From the NCBI RefSeq assembly GCF_001429545.1, contig NZ_LMSP01000047.1, forward strand, positions 194,547-258,546: a stretch of DNA of 64,000 nt, written 5' to 3'. Origin of the DNA: Paenibacillus sp. Soil787 (lineage in GTDB: Bacteria > Bacillota > Bacilli > Paenibacillales > NBRC-103111). The translations under genes and the position numbers were made by a program. The number at the start of each line of letters is the position of its first letter. Position 1 is the stretch's first letter. This document shows positions 1 to 8,099 of this stretch, in pieces. Below the pieces are notes generated by a model. It searched no databases, had not been told where the DNA came from, and saw only the letters and a list, made by a program, of their open reading frames with translations.

Positions 1-512
1 TTCAGGTGGGGTAGTGCAGATTTGGTCAAATAAAAGAAAGAGAAGATATTGGTTCGAAACGTCCGTTCCAACTGCTCCGAAGTGATATTCTCGATGCTAG
101 GCTGAGGATGCTGTTCTGCTGCATTATTAACTAAGATATCGAGTTTGCCGAACTTCCCGACAGCTTGTTCAATAATTTGTTTGCAGAAATTTTCGTCGCC
201 AATGTCTCCGGCCACATGCAGACACTTTCGTCCTGCCTTTTCCACATGACGCTGTGTATCCTCCGCATCCGTATGTTCGTTCAAATATACCAATACGACA
301 TCAGCGCCCTCTTTGGCATAGGCAATCGCGACCGCGCGGCCAATTCCGCTATCGCCTCCTGTAATCAGAGCGACTTTATCCTTAAGCTTGCCAGCTGCTT
401 TATACCCAGCATGCTCAAAGACAGGTAGAGGATTCATCTTTGCTTCAATGCCTGGCTGCTGGTCCTGATGCTGGGGTGGGAATGTCGGTTTCTTTTGTGT
501 TGCTGTTGCCAT
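1..512 (-). CDS. SDR family NAD(P)-dependent oxidoreductase, C-terminus cut by window edge
   Basis: The minus strand encodes about 170 residues of a short-chain dehydrogenase whose end lies outside the window. It opens with a roughly 40-residue polar, Pro/Gln-rich extension, then a Rossmann dinucleotide-binding segment with the glycine motif TGGDSGIGRA (about residues 51-60) and the structural motif NNAA. The catalytic Ser-Tyr-Lys would lie beyond the edge. The N-terminal extension is typical of the Bacillus general-stress SDRs of the YhdF/YhxD kind; the substrate is unknown. The ATG start is supported by an upstream AAAGGAGC ribosome binding site. Confidence 0.9.
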   Translation of the reverse strand, partial: MATATQKKPTFPPQHQDQQPGIEAKMNPLPVFEHAGYKAAGKLKDKVALITGGDSGIGRAVAIAYAKEGADVVLVYLNEHTDAEDTQRHVEKAGRKCLHVAGDIGDENFCKQIIEQAVGKFGKLDILVNNAAEQHPQPSIENITSEQLERTFRTNIFSFFYLTKSALPHL

Positions 513-548
513 TTGTTTTTGCTCCTTTCATCCTAGATAAATTCTTTG

Positions 549-1346
549 TTAGGATGATACAAGGGGCTGCAAATCATACTTAATTCGGTAATGATAGCCA
601 TAACTAGCTTGGTAACCCAGCTTTTCATACAAAGTTACCGCTGGTTTATTGGAAGTAACAACCTGTAAATATTGCTTGGCAGCACCGTGCTCCAAACTCC
701 ATTCCGTCAGAGCGTGCATGAGGACGTACCCGAGTCCTTTGCCTCGGTGGCCTTCATGGATAACGACGTTTATAAAACCTGCCCATTCGTTTTCCACAAT
801 GGCTGTACCTAACGCGATGATCTGGTCGTTTAATTTCAGTTTGAGGAACCCCTTCGAAGTCGGCATTCGTTCAAATAGACTGCTATAGAAACCTCTGCGC
901 TCTTCGGGAAACTGTTCAAGCTTGAGAAAAGCGTCAAGCCATTGATCGTCTGCTGCTTGTGACCATTCCATCTGCATGGACGATTTATTTTGTATCATCT
1001 TATGGTGTGCGTTATCGGATACTTGCTGAGTGGCTGCGGTCATCATCAAACATGGCGTTTCTATCGCATATCCTTTTGTTTCAAGAAATTCATCCAGACC
1101 TTTGGGGGAAGCATCGCTAATATGAAAAATTGCGGGTAAACCAAGCTCTTGATAGAATTGCTCTATTTTTGCAAGCCAATTTGAATCTTTTGGATATTCG
1201 CCAATGGCAAGCACACTGTTTGCACGTTTAGTAACACCTCGGGAGGCCCGTAGGAGCCAATTGTCAAGGGAAGCGGTTGACTCGGCAGGCCACGTGTTTG
1301 AAGCCACCGAATCGATGGCGAGATAAAAGTTTGTTTTTTCGTTCAT
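549..1346 (-). CDS. GNAT family N-acetyltransferase
   Basis: Protein of 265 residues. The C-terminal half (about 130-255) is a GNAT fold with the acetyl-CoA loop HRGKGLGYVLM and the closing motif NKPAVTLYEKLGY. The N-terminal half is a divergent, probably also GNAT-like region, as in two-domain GNATs, with a WPAESTASLDNWLLR segment common in this subfamily. I chose the second in-frame ATG (MNEKTNF) because GGAGGAGATC stands 7-8 bases before it; the ATG 33 bases further upstream has no ribosome binding site. The substrate cannot be told. It lies 36 bases after the SDR start on the same strand and may have its own promoter. Confidence 0.85.
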   Translation of the reverse strand: MNEKTNFYLAIDSVASNTWPAESTASLDNWLLRASRGVTKRANSVLAIGEYPKDSNWLAKIEQFYQELGLPAIFHISDASPKGLDEFLETKGYAIETPCLMMTAATQQVSDNAHHKMIQNKSSMQMEWSQAADDQWLDAFLKLEQFPEERRGFYSSLFERMPTSKGFLKLKLNDQIIALGTAIVENEWAGFINVVIHEGHRGKGLGYVLMHALTEWSLEHGAAKQYLQVVTSNKPAVTLYEKLGYQASYGYHYRIKYDLQPLVSS

Positions 1347-1635
1347 TTCTAGCGATCTCCTCCTCAAGTAAGTTTCCAATATTATAAATAAAATTATAGA
1401 GTTATGTATATAAAATAATCGTGCTCCGCCAAAGTGGAAAAATATTATTCTTTGTTGAAAAGTTTTCGCAAACTTGTGACTTTAGTCGTTAGTTAGAAAA
1501 CTTCGGATAGGGTGTGGCTTTTACCACGTCAACTATCCGACACATGTTTAAAAAACGGATACAAACAATACTTTATAGCGAACATATGTGCTATAATGGA
1601 TCTATATTCCAAGACGAAAGGAGAACGTTTTCACC

Positions 1636-2739
1636 ATGCTGCATCACAAAGCTTACAAATTTCGCATTTACCCCACGAAAGAACAAGCAACACTCTTTAA
1701 CAAGACGATTGGATGCAGTCGCTTTGTGTTTAATCGTTTTTTAGCTCTATGGAATGACACATACAAGGAGACAGGTAAAGGTTTAAGTTATGGAGCATGC
1801 TCTTCTGAACTCACCAAACTAAAACAAGAAATAGATTGGTTGAACGAACCGGACAAATTTTCTCTACAAAATGCACTAAGGAATTTGAGTGATGCTTACC
1901 ATCGCTTTTTCAAAAAACAAAACGATGCACCTACGTTTAAGAGCAAGAAGAATCCTGTACAGTCTTACCAAACAAACTACACAAATGGAAACATTGAAAT
2001 TTTAGACAATCAGATCAAGTTACCTAAACTTGGACTTGTGAAGTTTGCCAAAAGCCGTGAAGTCGAAGGCCGGATCCTGAACGTAACGATTAGACGCAAT
2101 CCATCAGGTAAATATTTTGTATCTGTACTTACGGAAGTGCAGCGCCATGAGTTGCCCAAAACAGGTAATGAAGTTGGCATCGATGTTGGCTTGAAAGAAT
2201 TCGCAATTCTATCCAATGGCGAAGTGTTCGGCAACCCTAAATTCTTTCGCATACTGGAAGAAAAATTGGGAAGGGCACAGCGTAAACTATCACGTAGGAT
2301 GAAAGGCAGCAGCAATTGGAAGAAGCAGCGCATTAAAGTAGCGCGTATTCACGAGAAAATCACGAATGCTCGCACGGACTACTTGCAAAAGATTTCAACG
2401 CATATTGTCAAAAACCACGACATCATTGCGGTTGAAGACTTGCAAGTGTCGGGCATGATGAAAAATCATAAATTAGCCAAAGCAATTAGCGAGGTTTCCT
2501 GGTCGATGTTTCACTCCATGCTGGCGTACAAAGCGAAGTGGTATGGCCGCATCGTTGTGGCTGTAGGTAAAACATTCGCATCTTCGCAGCTATGCTCCTG
2601 CTGTGGTTATAAGAACAAAGACGTTAAAGACCTAAAGTTGCGAGAATGGGACTGTTCCGATTGTGGAGCCCACCATGAGCGAGACTTCAATGCAAGTCTA
2701 AATATTCTTGCTGAAGGTAAAAGACTGCTTACCATGTAA
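1636..2739 (+). CDS. tnpB: RNA-guided endonuclease TnpB (IS605 OrfB family)
   Basis: Protein of 367 residues with the TnpB layout: N-terminal helix-turn-helix motif (about 1-50), wedge domain, and a RuvC-like nuclease. All catalytic acids are present: D183 in GIDVGLKEF, E267 in VEDL and D350 in HERDFNAS. A zinc ribbon has C320, C323, C340 and C343. It therefore looks active rather than decayed. TnpB proteins cut DNA guided by an RNA from the element's right end and so help keep the element in place (known for ISDra2 and others). AAAGGAGAA precedes the ATG at slightly long spacing. There is no tnpA beside it. Confidence 0.92.
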   Translation: MLHHKAYKFRIYPTKEQATLFNKTIGCSRFVFNRFLALWNDTYKETGKGLSYGACSSELTKLKQEIDWLNEPDKFSLQNALRNLSDAYHRFFKKQNDAPTFKSKKNPVQSYQTNYTNGNIEILDNQIKLPKLGLVKFAKSREVEGRILNVTIRRNPSGKYFVSVLTEVQRHELPKTGNEVGIDVGLKEFAILSNGEVFGNPKFFRILEEKLGRAQRKLSRRMKGSSNWKKQRIKVARIHEKITNARTDYLQKISTHIVKNHDIIAVEDLQVSGMMKNHKLAKAISEVSWSMFHSMLAYKAKWYGRIVVAVGKTFASSQLCSCCGYKNKDVKDLKLREWDCSDCGAHHERDFNASLNILAEGKRLLTM

Positions 2740-2844
2740 ACACCTTATACGAACTGTCGGAACGACAGGGTTAGCTTGGTAAATTTCTCTTCGTTAGAAG
2801 GGACTACCCAAGAATCTCGTGACTTTAGTCATGAGAGGTTCAAG
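2700..2844 (+). ncRNA. Candidate omega (reRNA) guide scaffold of TnpB
   Basis: In IS605 elements the guide RNA overlaps the 3' end of tnpB and ends at the right end of the element. Here that stretch folds into successive stems: CTGTCG/CGACAG (2754-2768), CTTGGTA/TACCCAAG (2775-2812) and the terminal CTCGTGAC/GTCATGAG hairpin (2816-2835), then GGTTCAAG. The guide would begin around 2845, in the leader of the next GNAT gene. The 5' end is a guess. Confidence 0.5.
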
Positions 2845-2877
2845 TAAGCTATGAAACAACAGGAGGGGTGGATTTTC

Positions 2878-3351
2878 TTGGAACTCATCATTCGTACCGC
2901 ACAATTAGAAGATTACGAAGCCGTAAATGCCATCATTCGAGTAGGGCAGGAAGAGCATGCGGATGCTTTGCCGGAGCGTTTTGCCAGGTTAGATCATGTT
3001 GTTGCTATGGGATGGTACCGAAGCTTCTCAGACCAGCAGAACAAAGTGATTTTGGTCGCGGAGAAAGAGGGCCTGGTCGTTGGGGTAGCTATGCTTGAAA
3101 TGAAGAAATCTCCCAACTATGAAGCGCTAGTGCCTCGAACCTATGCGTATTTAAATGAACTGGCCGTCTCACCAGATTTTCTGCGTCAGGGCATTGGGAC
3201 TAAGCTATATGAAGCTTCTTTTGCCTGGGCTAAGGAGCGTTCAGCTGCCTCGCTGGAATTAAATGTATGGGAATTTAATGAGCGTGCCATTGCCTTTTAT
3301 AAATCCTTAGGGATGGTTACCTTAAATCGCACCATGACATCAAAGATATGA
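2878..3351 (+). CDS. GNAT family N-acetyltransferase
   Basis: Protein of 157 residues forming a single GNAT domain. The acetyl-CoA motif is SPDFLRQGIGTKLYEASFAWA, preceded by the strand YLNELAV, and the C-terminal motif is NERAIAFYKSLGM. I use the TTG at 2878 because AGGAGGGG lies 9 bases upstream; an in-frame ATG at 2851 precedes that site and has none of its own. The right end of the tnpB element stops only about 35 bases upstream, so the insertion may have replaced this gene's promoter. The substrate is unknown. Confidence 0.85.
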   Translation: MELIIRTAQLEDYEAVNAIIRVGQEEHADALPERFARLDHVVAMGWYRSFSDQQNKVILVAEKEGLVVGVAMLEMKKSPNYEALVPRTYAYLNELAVSPDFLRQGIGTKLYEASFAWAKERSAASLELNVWEFNERAIAFYKSLGMVTLNRTMTSKI

Positions 3352-3373
3352 TCAACAATGAAGGAGCATGATT

Positions 3374-4375
3374 ATGCTATTTATCGATAATGAAGGAATC
3401 ACAGATCCTCGGATTAATTTAGCGATAGAGGAATATGCCCTTAGGCAACTCCCTAACGATGAGAGTTACTTACTTTTTTACATCAACGAACCGTCCATTA
3501 TTATTGGTAAAAATCAAAATACAATTGAAGAAATCAATCCCGAATATGTTAAAGAGAATAACCTTCATGTGGTTCGGAGATTATCGGGTGGCGGAGCTGT
3601 GTATCATGATTTGGGCAATCTGAATTTCAGCTTCATTACACAGGATGACGGGAACTCTTTTCACAATTTTCAAAAGTTTACTGAACCCGTTGTTGAAGCA
3701 CTGCGTAAGCTTGGTGTTGAAGCGGCTTTAACGGGTCGCAATGATATCCAAGTCGGTGAGCGCAAAATTTCGGGCAATGCTCAATTTGCAACCAAAGGCA
3801 GGATGTTCAGTCACGGAACACTGCTCTTCAATTCAGAAATCGAAAACGTCGTATCTGCCCTTAAGGTTAATCTTGATAAGATTCAGTCCAAGGGTATTAA
3901 ATCGATTCGCAGCCGGGTAGCTAACATCATAGAGTTCCTAAGCGAGCCTATTACGTTGGAGGAATTCCGAAGTAAGCTGCTTGCTTCTATTTTCAGTGCC
4001 GAGGAGTCGGAAGTTCCCATGTACAAGCTTTCTGAGGAGGACTGGGACCGTATCCACGAGCTATCTGAGGAACGCTATCAGAACTGGGACTGGAACTACG
4101 GGAAATCACCTAAAAGTACAGCGCAAAACTCCAAACGCTTCGAAGGTGTTGGTACAGTAGATGTGCGATTAAATATTGAAGAAGGTCATATTCATGATTT
4201 GAAAATATATGGAGACTTCTTCGGAGCCAGCGACATAGCAGAACTAGAGGAAACGCTGCGTGGTTCGCGGTATGAAGAGTCATCTGTCCGAGAACGGTTG
4301 TCAGGCGTGGAATTGCAGCGTTACTTTGGTGCGCTGGATTTGGAGTCTTTTGTAGCTTTAGTGATGTTATATTAG
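3374..4375 (+). CDS. lplJ: Lipoate-protein ligase
   Basis: Attaches lipoate, through lipoyl-AMP, to the E2/GcvH subunits of 2-oxoacid dehydrogenases and the glycine cleavage system. The 333-residue protein carries the lipoate-binding signature RRLSGGGAVYHDLGNLNF and the adenylate-binding lysine segment GRNDIQVGERKISGNAQ, then a C-terminal accessory domain (about 245-333), as in LplA/LplJ. AAGGAG sits 7 bases before the second in-frame ATG, which I chose; the first ATG is too close to that site. It follows the GNAT gene by 22 bases and may be co-transcribed with the phosphatase downstream. Confidence 0.93.
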   Translation: MLFIDNEGITDPRINLAIEEYALRQLPNDESYLLFYINEPSIIIGKNQNTIEEINPEYVKENNLHVVRRLSGGGAVYHDLGNLNFSFITQDDGNSFHNFQKFTEPVVEALRKLGVEAALTGRNDIQVGERKISGNAQFATKGRMFSHGTLLFNSEIENVVSALKVNLDKIQSKGIKSIRSRVANIIEFLSEPITLEEFRSKLLASIFSAEESEVPMYKLSEEDWDRIHELSEERYQNWDWNYGKSPKSTAQNSKRFEGVGTVDVRLNIEEGHIHDLKIYGDFFGASDIAELEETLRGSRYEESSVRERLSGVELQRYFGALDLESFVALVMLY

Positions 4376-4397
4376 TGCAAGGAGGGGGATGAAGTCG

Positions 4398-5024
4398 ATG
4401 ACAAAGCTTTATTTAATCCGACATGGGGAAACGATGTGGAATGTAGAGCGCCGAATGCAAGGTCACTTGGATTCACCGCTTTCAACTTTAGGGGAGCAGC
4501 AAGCCTCCTGGTTGTCAAATGCTTTGAAGGATGTTCATTTTGATGTTCTGTTTGCGAGCAGCAGCGGCCGTACTTTGCAAACGGCGGATATCGTGAAAGG
4601 CTCACGTGAAATAGCAATACATGCTTCGGATGCGTGGAAAGAAATGAATCTAGGTGCTTGGGAGGGGCGGATTTCGGCGGAAATTGCAGATTTGGATCCT
4701 GACAACTTCCATGCATTCTGGCATGCGCCTGAACTGTATAGACCAACGCAAGGTGAGTCTTATGCGGATTTGCAGGCTCGCGTCATCCCAGCAATTGTGC
4801 AACTGCTAGAAGAACATGCAGGCAAAACAATAGCCTTAATTTCACATACTGTCACGTTGAAAATGATCATGGCTTACTTCGAGCGAAGAGCTCTAGCAGA
4901 CTTGTGGATCCCGCCATATTTTCACCCAACTTGTTTAAGTCTTGTCGAAATCATTGATAACGAGCCTCATATCCGGCTTCACGGAGATACGTCCCATTTT
5001 CAAGAAGAAGCATTTGGTTTCTAA
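4398..5024 (+). CDS. Histidine phosphatase family protein
   Basis: Protein of 208 residues in the phosphoglycerate-mutase-like superfamily. The catalytic phospho-histidine motif is LIRHGETMWN near the N-terminus, with the arginine in SSSGRTLQTA, the acidic residue in EMNLGAWEG and the second histidine in LISHTVTLK. Its length and sequence suit a small phosphatase (PhoE or CobC type) rather than a glycolytic mutase. No cobalamin biosynthesis genes are nearby, so CobC is not favoured. The ATG at 4398 is preferred over 4389 because of its spacing from AAGGAGGGGG. Confidence 0.88.
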   Translation: MTKLYLIRHGETMWNVERRMQGHLDSPLSTLGEQQASWLSNALKDVHFDVLFASSSGRTLQTADIVKGSREIAIHASDAWKEMNLGAWEGRISAEIADLDPDNFHAFWHAPELYRPTQGESYADLQARVIPAIVQLLEEHAGKTIALISHTVTLKMIMAYFERRALADLWIPPYFHPTCLSLVEIIDNEPHIRLHGDTSHFQEEAFGF

Positions 5025-5052
5025 CATACATTATCAACTGGAGGACTTATCT

Positions 5053-5352
5053 ATGATCTTAGAAGTAGCCATCCTTCCTGTAATTGCAGGGAAAAGTGCG
5101 GAGTTCGAAGCGGCGTTTCGCCAAGCATCATCTATTATTTCATCGATGAATGGATACATTTCTCATGAGCTGCAGACGTGTATCGAGGATAGCAACAAAT
5201 ACTTGCTGCTCGTTCACTGGGAAACACTGGAGGATCACACCGTAGGCTTCCGTGGCTCTGAAGAGTATCAAGAATGGCGGAAGCTGCTGCACCATTTCTA
5301 TGACCCCTTCCCGGTGGTCGAGCATTATTGCCTGTCACAAAAGTATCATTAA
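5053..5352 (+). CDS. Antibiotic biosynthesis monooxygenase (ABM) domain protein
   Basis: Small protein of 99 residues forming one ferredoxin-like ABM barrel, with the typical start MILEVAILPVIAGK, a central HELQTCIEDSNKYLLLVHWE strand pair and the ending EYQEWRKLLHHFYDPFPVVEHY. Family members include quinone monooxygenases and small stress enzymes; nothing here fixes the reaction. TGGAGGA lies just before the chosen ATG, so longer in-frame starts inside the phosphatase gene are unlikely. It probably shares a transcript with the phosphatase 28 bases upstream. Confidence 0.8.
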   Translation: MILEVAILPVIAGKSAEFEAAFRQASSIISSMNGYISHELQTCIEDSNKYLLLVHWETLEDHTVGFRGSEEYQEWRKLLHHFYDPFPVVEHYCLSQKYH

Positions 5353-5387
5353 CTGCTGTCGCGGTCTAAAATGCATCAAAGGAGCGT

Positions 5388-5420
5388 AGGATGGATTGAT
5401 ACGAACCATCAAACCATCCT
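5388..5420 (+). promoter_or_regulatory. Palindrome before spoVK
   Basis: AGGATGGATTGAT and ATCAAACCATCCT form a 12-of-13 stem around a 7-base loop, ending a few bases before the spoVK ribosome binding site. No T-run follows, so it is not a terminator. It could be an operator or a leader hairpin. Confidence 0.4.
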
Positions 5421-5438
5421 GTAAACGAGGTGATCCTC

Positions 5439-6416
5439 ATGAGTGGTCGAAGCTTGCCATCCAGACAGATCAACATCGTCTTACGGCAGCCAGAGCCTGG
5501 TATGCATAGGCGAGCCGTTGATGGAGCAGGCAGCCAGACTCACGCTTCGCCGCTAGCCGATGCCGAGCCGCAGCTCACAGGAAAGAAGACACCTCTCGAG
5601 GGTCCGCTTTCGGAAGTTTTCAAAGAGCTGAATCAACTGATTGGCCTTGATAATGTCAAAGAGTTGGTGCATGAAATCTATGCACTCTTACAAATTTCGC
5701 AATTTCGCGCAGAAGCCGGGCTGCTCAGCAATGCGCACGTGTACCATATGATTTTCAAAGGAAGCCCCGGAACTGGTAAAACGACTGTGGCTAGACTAAT
5801 GGGTCGTATGTTTCATGCCATGGGTGTTCTGAGCAAGGGTCATTTTATTGAAGTGGAGCGTGCAGATCTAGTAGGAGAATACATTGGACATACAGCGCTT
5901 AAAACTCGTGAGTTGATGAAAAAGGCGATGGGCGGCATCCTTTTCATTGATGAAGCCTATAGTTTGGCACGTGGAGGAGATAAGGATTTTGGCAAGGAAT
6001 CCATTGATGCGCTGGTCAAAGGCATGGAGGATAAGAAGAATGAGTTCATCCTTATTCTAGCAGGGTACAGCGACGAAATGGAGCAATTTCTGGCTACGAA
6101 TCCAGGGCTTCCTTCACGGTTTCCTATTCAAATTGATTTCGAGGACTATCCGATTGAACAGTTGATTCAGATTACCGAGCTCATGGCCAAAGACCGAGAA
6201 TATGTTCTTCTTCCACAAACGATTGTGAAGCTTAAGCAGCATTTAACCGATGAGAAAGCCGCTACATGGCGTGCATTTAGTAACGCGAGGTATGTTCGAA
6301 ACATCCTGGAGAAAGCGATGCGTCATCAGGCGGTAAGGTTACTTAGTCAATACGTAAATGCGCCTTCAAAATTAGAATTAATGTCAATAAGGCCAGAAGA
6401 TATGAAATTTAAATGA
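5439..6416 (+). CDS. spoVK: Stage V sporulation protein K, AAA+ ATPase
   Basis: Protein of 325 residues of the CbxX/CfxQ AAA+ family. After a polar N-terminal 60 residues come the Walker A GSPGTGKTT, Walker B GGILFIDEAYSL and the arginine-finger region NPGLPSRFP. SpoVK is needed late in sporulation in B. subtilis (322 residues there). The gene order supports the name: in B. subtilis spoVK is followed by hflX (ynbA), ynbB, glnR and glnA, and the same genes follow here after an inserted iron operon. The ATG at 5439 lies 6 bases after AACGAGGTG; the GTG at 5430 overlaps that site. Confidence 0.92.
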   Translation: MSGRSLPSRQINIVLRQPEPGMHRRAVDGAGSQTHASPLADAEPQLTGKKTPLEGPLSEVFKELNQLIGLDNVKELVHEIYALLQISQFRAEAGLLSNAHVYHMIFKGSPGTGKTTVARLMGRMFHAMGVLSKGHFIEVERADLVGEYIGHTALKTRELMKKAMGGILFIDEAYSLARGGDKDFGKESIDALVKGMEDKKNEFILILAGYSDEMEQFLATNPGLPSRFPIQIDFEDYPIEQLIQITELMAKDREYVLLPQTIVKLKQHLTDEKAATWRAFSNARYVRNILEKAMRHQAVRLLSQYVNAPSKLELMSIRPEDMKFK

Positions 6417-6423
6417 AATTTAT

Positions 6424-6461
6424 AAAGCGATTTAACTATTAATAGTTAAATCGCTTTTTTT
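6424..6461 (+). terminator. Intrinsic terminator of spoVK
   Basis: A long perfect stem, AAAGCGATTTAACTA paired with TAGTTAAATCGCTTT, is followed by a T-run. It separates spoVK from the iron operon. Confidence 0.9.
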
Positions 6462-6476
6462 TCTTGCATAAAACAA

Positions 6477-6504
6477 TTGACAGATTGGTTGAACGTAGTA
6501 AAAT
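6477..6504 (+). promoter_or_regulatory. Sigma-A promoter of efeUOB
   Basis: TTGACA (6477-6482), 16 bases, then TAAAAT (6499-6504). It sits just after the spoVK terminator and 20 bases before the Fur box. Confidence 0.65.
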
Positions 6505-6524
6505 AGACAGAGTAATTAATTGGT

Positions 6525-6539
6525 TGATAATGATTATCA
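6525..6539 (+). promoter_or_regulatory. Fur box
   Basis: TGATAATGATTATCA is an exact match to the 7-1-7 core (TGATAAT-N-ATTATCA) described for Bacillus Fur. It lies just downstream of the likely transcription start of efeU, where Fur-Fe(II) would block transcription in iron-replete cells. Confidence 0.9.
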
Positions 6540-6590
6540 ATATTAACTTGGTTGAATTTGGGTTTTATTTTCTATAGGGAGTTGTGATTC

Positions 6591-8072
6591 ATGCGTAAAG
6601 TCATCTTAATGAGTTGGATATCGCTGCTAATACTGCTTTTTCCTTTAACAGTAGGTGCTAAGGCGGAGGATGATCTGGCCAAGGCTGATGAAGGTATTGT
6701 TCGCGCCATTCAAGCTGCAGATAGCGGTAAGTTGGAGGAAGCCACCCAATTATTCGAAACGTTTCAAATCAACTGGTTGTCTTACGAGGAAGGGATAAAG
6801 GAGCGCTCATTGGCAGCCTATCAGAAAATTGAGCAAGCGATGGGTGAAGTATCCTTCCAAACGCTCAAGCAGCCAATTGATTCGCTGAAATTAGTTGCGG
6901 GATTGAATAATCTTCACAATTTGAATAAGAGTTTTATTGATGGCAACCTAGATGCTTTCGGTAAAGTGGTTCAGGGGAGTAGAGATATTACTGTAGGTTC
7001 TTTGGTTGAGTTGCTGGAGAAAGCGGCCGATCAAACGAAGCAGAATGATATCGAAGGTGCTTCCGCAAGTATCCAAAATCTTCGGAATTCCTGGTTGCAA
7101 ATCGAAGGTATTGTTCTTACACAATCTTCTTCTGTGTACACTTCGATGGAAAGAGACATGGTAACTGCTTACGCACAGCTGACTGCTGTTCCCGCTCAAG
7201 TTGGTGAGGCTTCCGCAACCATTGCGCGAATGCACGCTGAATTGCAGCCGTTAGCGGCCAAAACAAGCTACACCATGCTGGATGCAACGACGATTTTGCT
7301 CAGAGAAGGTCTGGAAGCTTTGTTAGTCATTATTGCTTTACTAGGTTTCCTGAATAAATCCGGTCATGGTGATAAGAAACAATGGATTTGGTATGGCGTA
7401 CTCGGTGGCTTGTTTGTAAGTATGGTGCTTGGTATTGTCGTTCAACAGTTGTTTTCCACAAGTGCATTTGGGAACAACAACTTCTTAATTGCTGGATGTA
7501 CAGGGATTTTCGCCGCTGTCATGCTGCTGTATATGAGCTACTGGCTGCACAGCAAATCAAGTGCCTCCAATTGGCAGAAATACATACGGGATCAGAGCGT
7601 CAAAGCTTTGGCTACCGGAAGTTTAGTATCTCTCAGTTTGCTTGCTTTTCTCGCTGTTTTCCGTGAAGGCACAGAAACCGTTCTCTTCATGATCGGTATG
7701 GCATCCTCTATCTCCTTAAGCTCACTTCTTGGTGGTATAGGAATTGGAGTGGCCGTCCTACTCATAGTCGCCTTTTTAATCCTAAAAATTGGCCTGCGTA
7801 TTCCAATGCGTCCATTCTTCCTAGTTTCAAGCTTCTTCGTATTCTATCTTTGCTTTAAATTTGCGGGAATGGGTGTGCATGGGCTTCAATTGGCAGGTTA
7901 TTTGCCTGCAACGACAGCTTCTTGGCTGCCAAGCTGGGATTTTATTGCGCTGTATCCAACGTTAGAAAGTGCTATACCGCAATTTATTCTCCTGATAACC
8001 GCGTTGTTTGCAGTCATCTGGGACCGTCGTAAAACGATTCAAATGAGAAATATGGCATTATCTAAATCATAA
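6591..8072 (+). CDS. efeU: Iron permease EfeU (FTR1 family)
   Basis: High-affinity iron uptake permease of 493 residues. A signal peptide (about 1-25) and a roughly 200-residue extracytoplasmic helical domain precede the membrane part. The two REXXE iron-translocation motifs of the FTR1 family are present: REGLE at 238-242 and REGTE at 358-362, each inside a transmembrane helix. Length and architecture match B. subtilis YwbL. AGGGAG precedes the ATG. It is first in the efeU-efeM/O-efeB operon and is probably iron-regulated through the Fur box upstream. Confidence 0.95.
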   Translation: MRKVILMSWISLLILLFPLTVGAKAEDDLAKADEGIVRAIQAADSGKLEEATQLFETFQINWLSYEEGIKERSLAAYQKIEQAMGEVSFQTLKQPIDSLKLVAGLNNLHNLNKSFIDGNLDAFGKVVQGSRDITVGSLVELLEKAADQTKQNDIEGASASIQNLRNSWLQIEGIVLTQSSSVYTSMERDMVTAYAQLTAVPAQVGEASATIARMHAELQPLAAKTSYTMLDATTILLREGLEALLVIIALLGFLNKSGHGDKKQWIWYGVLGGLFVSMVLGIVVQQLFSTSAFGNNNFLIAGCTGIFAAVMLLYMSYWLHSKSSASNWQKYIRDQSVKALATGSLVSLSLLAFLAVFREGTETVLFMIGMASSISLSSLLGGIGIGVAVLLIVAFLILKIGLRIPMRPFFLVSSFFVFYLCFKFAGMGVHGLQLAGYLPATTASWLPSWDFIALYPTLESAIPQFILLITALFAVIWDRRKTIQMRNMALSKS

Positions 8073-8099
8073 ATTATAGAAAAGTGGAGGAACAATCCC

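Larger units (their letters stand above)
1465..2844 (+). mobile_element. IS200/IS605-type element carrying only tnpB
   Basis: A single tnpB gene is flanked by imperfect palindromes as in IS605-family ends. The left hairpin is at 1472-1493 and the right hairpin at 2816-2835. Both contain the same 12-mer GTGACTTTAGTC (1477-1488 and 2819-2830) with a TTTA loop. The right end closes with GGTTCAAG (2837-2844), as in many related elements. No tnpA (Y1 transposase) is present, so movement would need TnpA in trans. The right boundary is well placed; the left boundary is approximate. Confidence 0.75.

Noticed and set aside
4942..5052. Longer ABM protein beginning inside the phosphatase gene
   Set aside because: No ribosome binding site; the family domain begins exactly at the ATG at 5053 with TGGAGGA upstream.
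5388..5420. Terminator of the ABM gene
   Set aside because: The palindrome has no T-run after it and ends at the spoVK ribosome binding region, so it was kept only as a possible regulatory hairpin.
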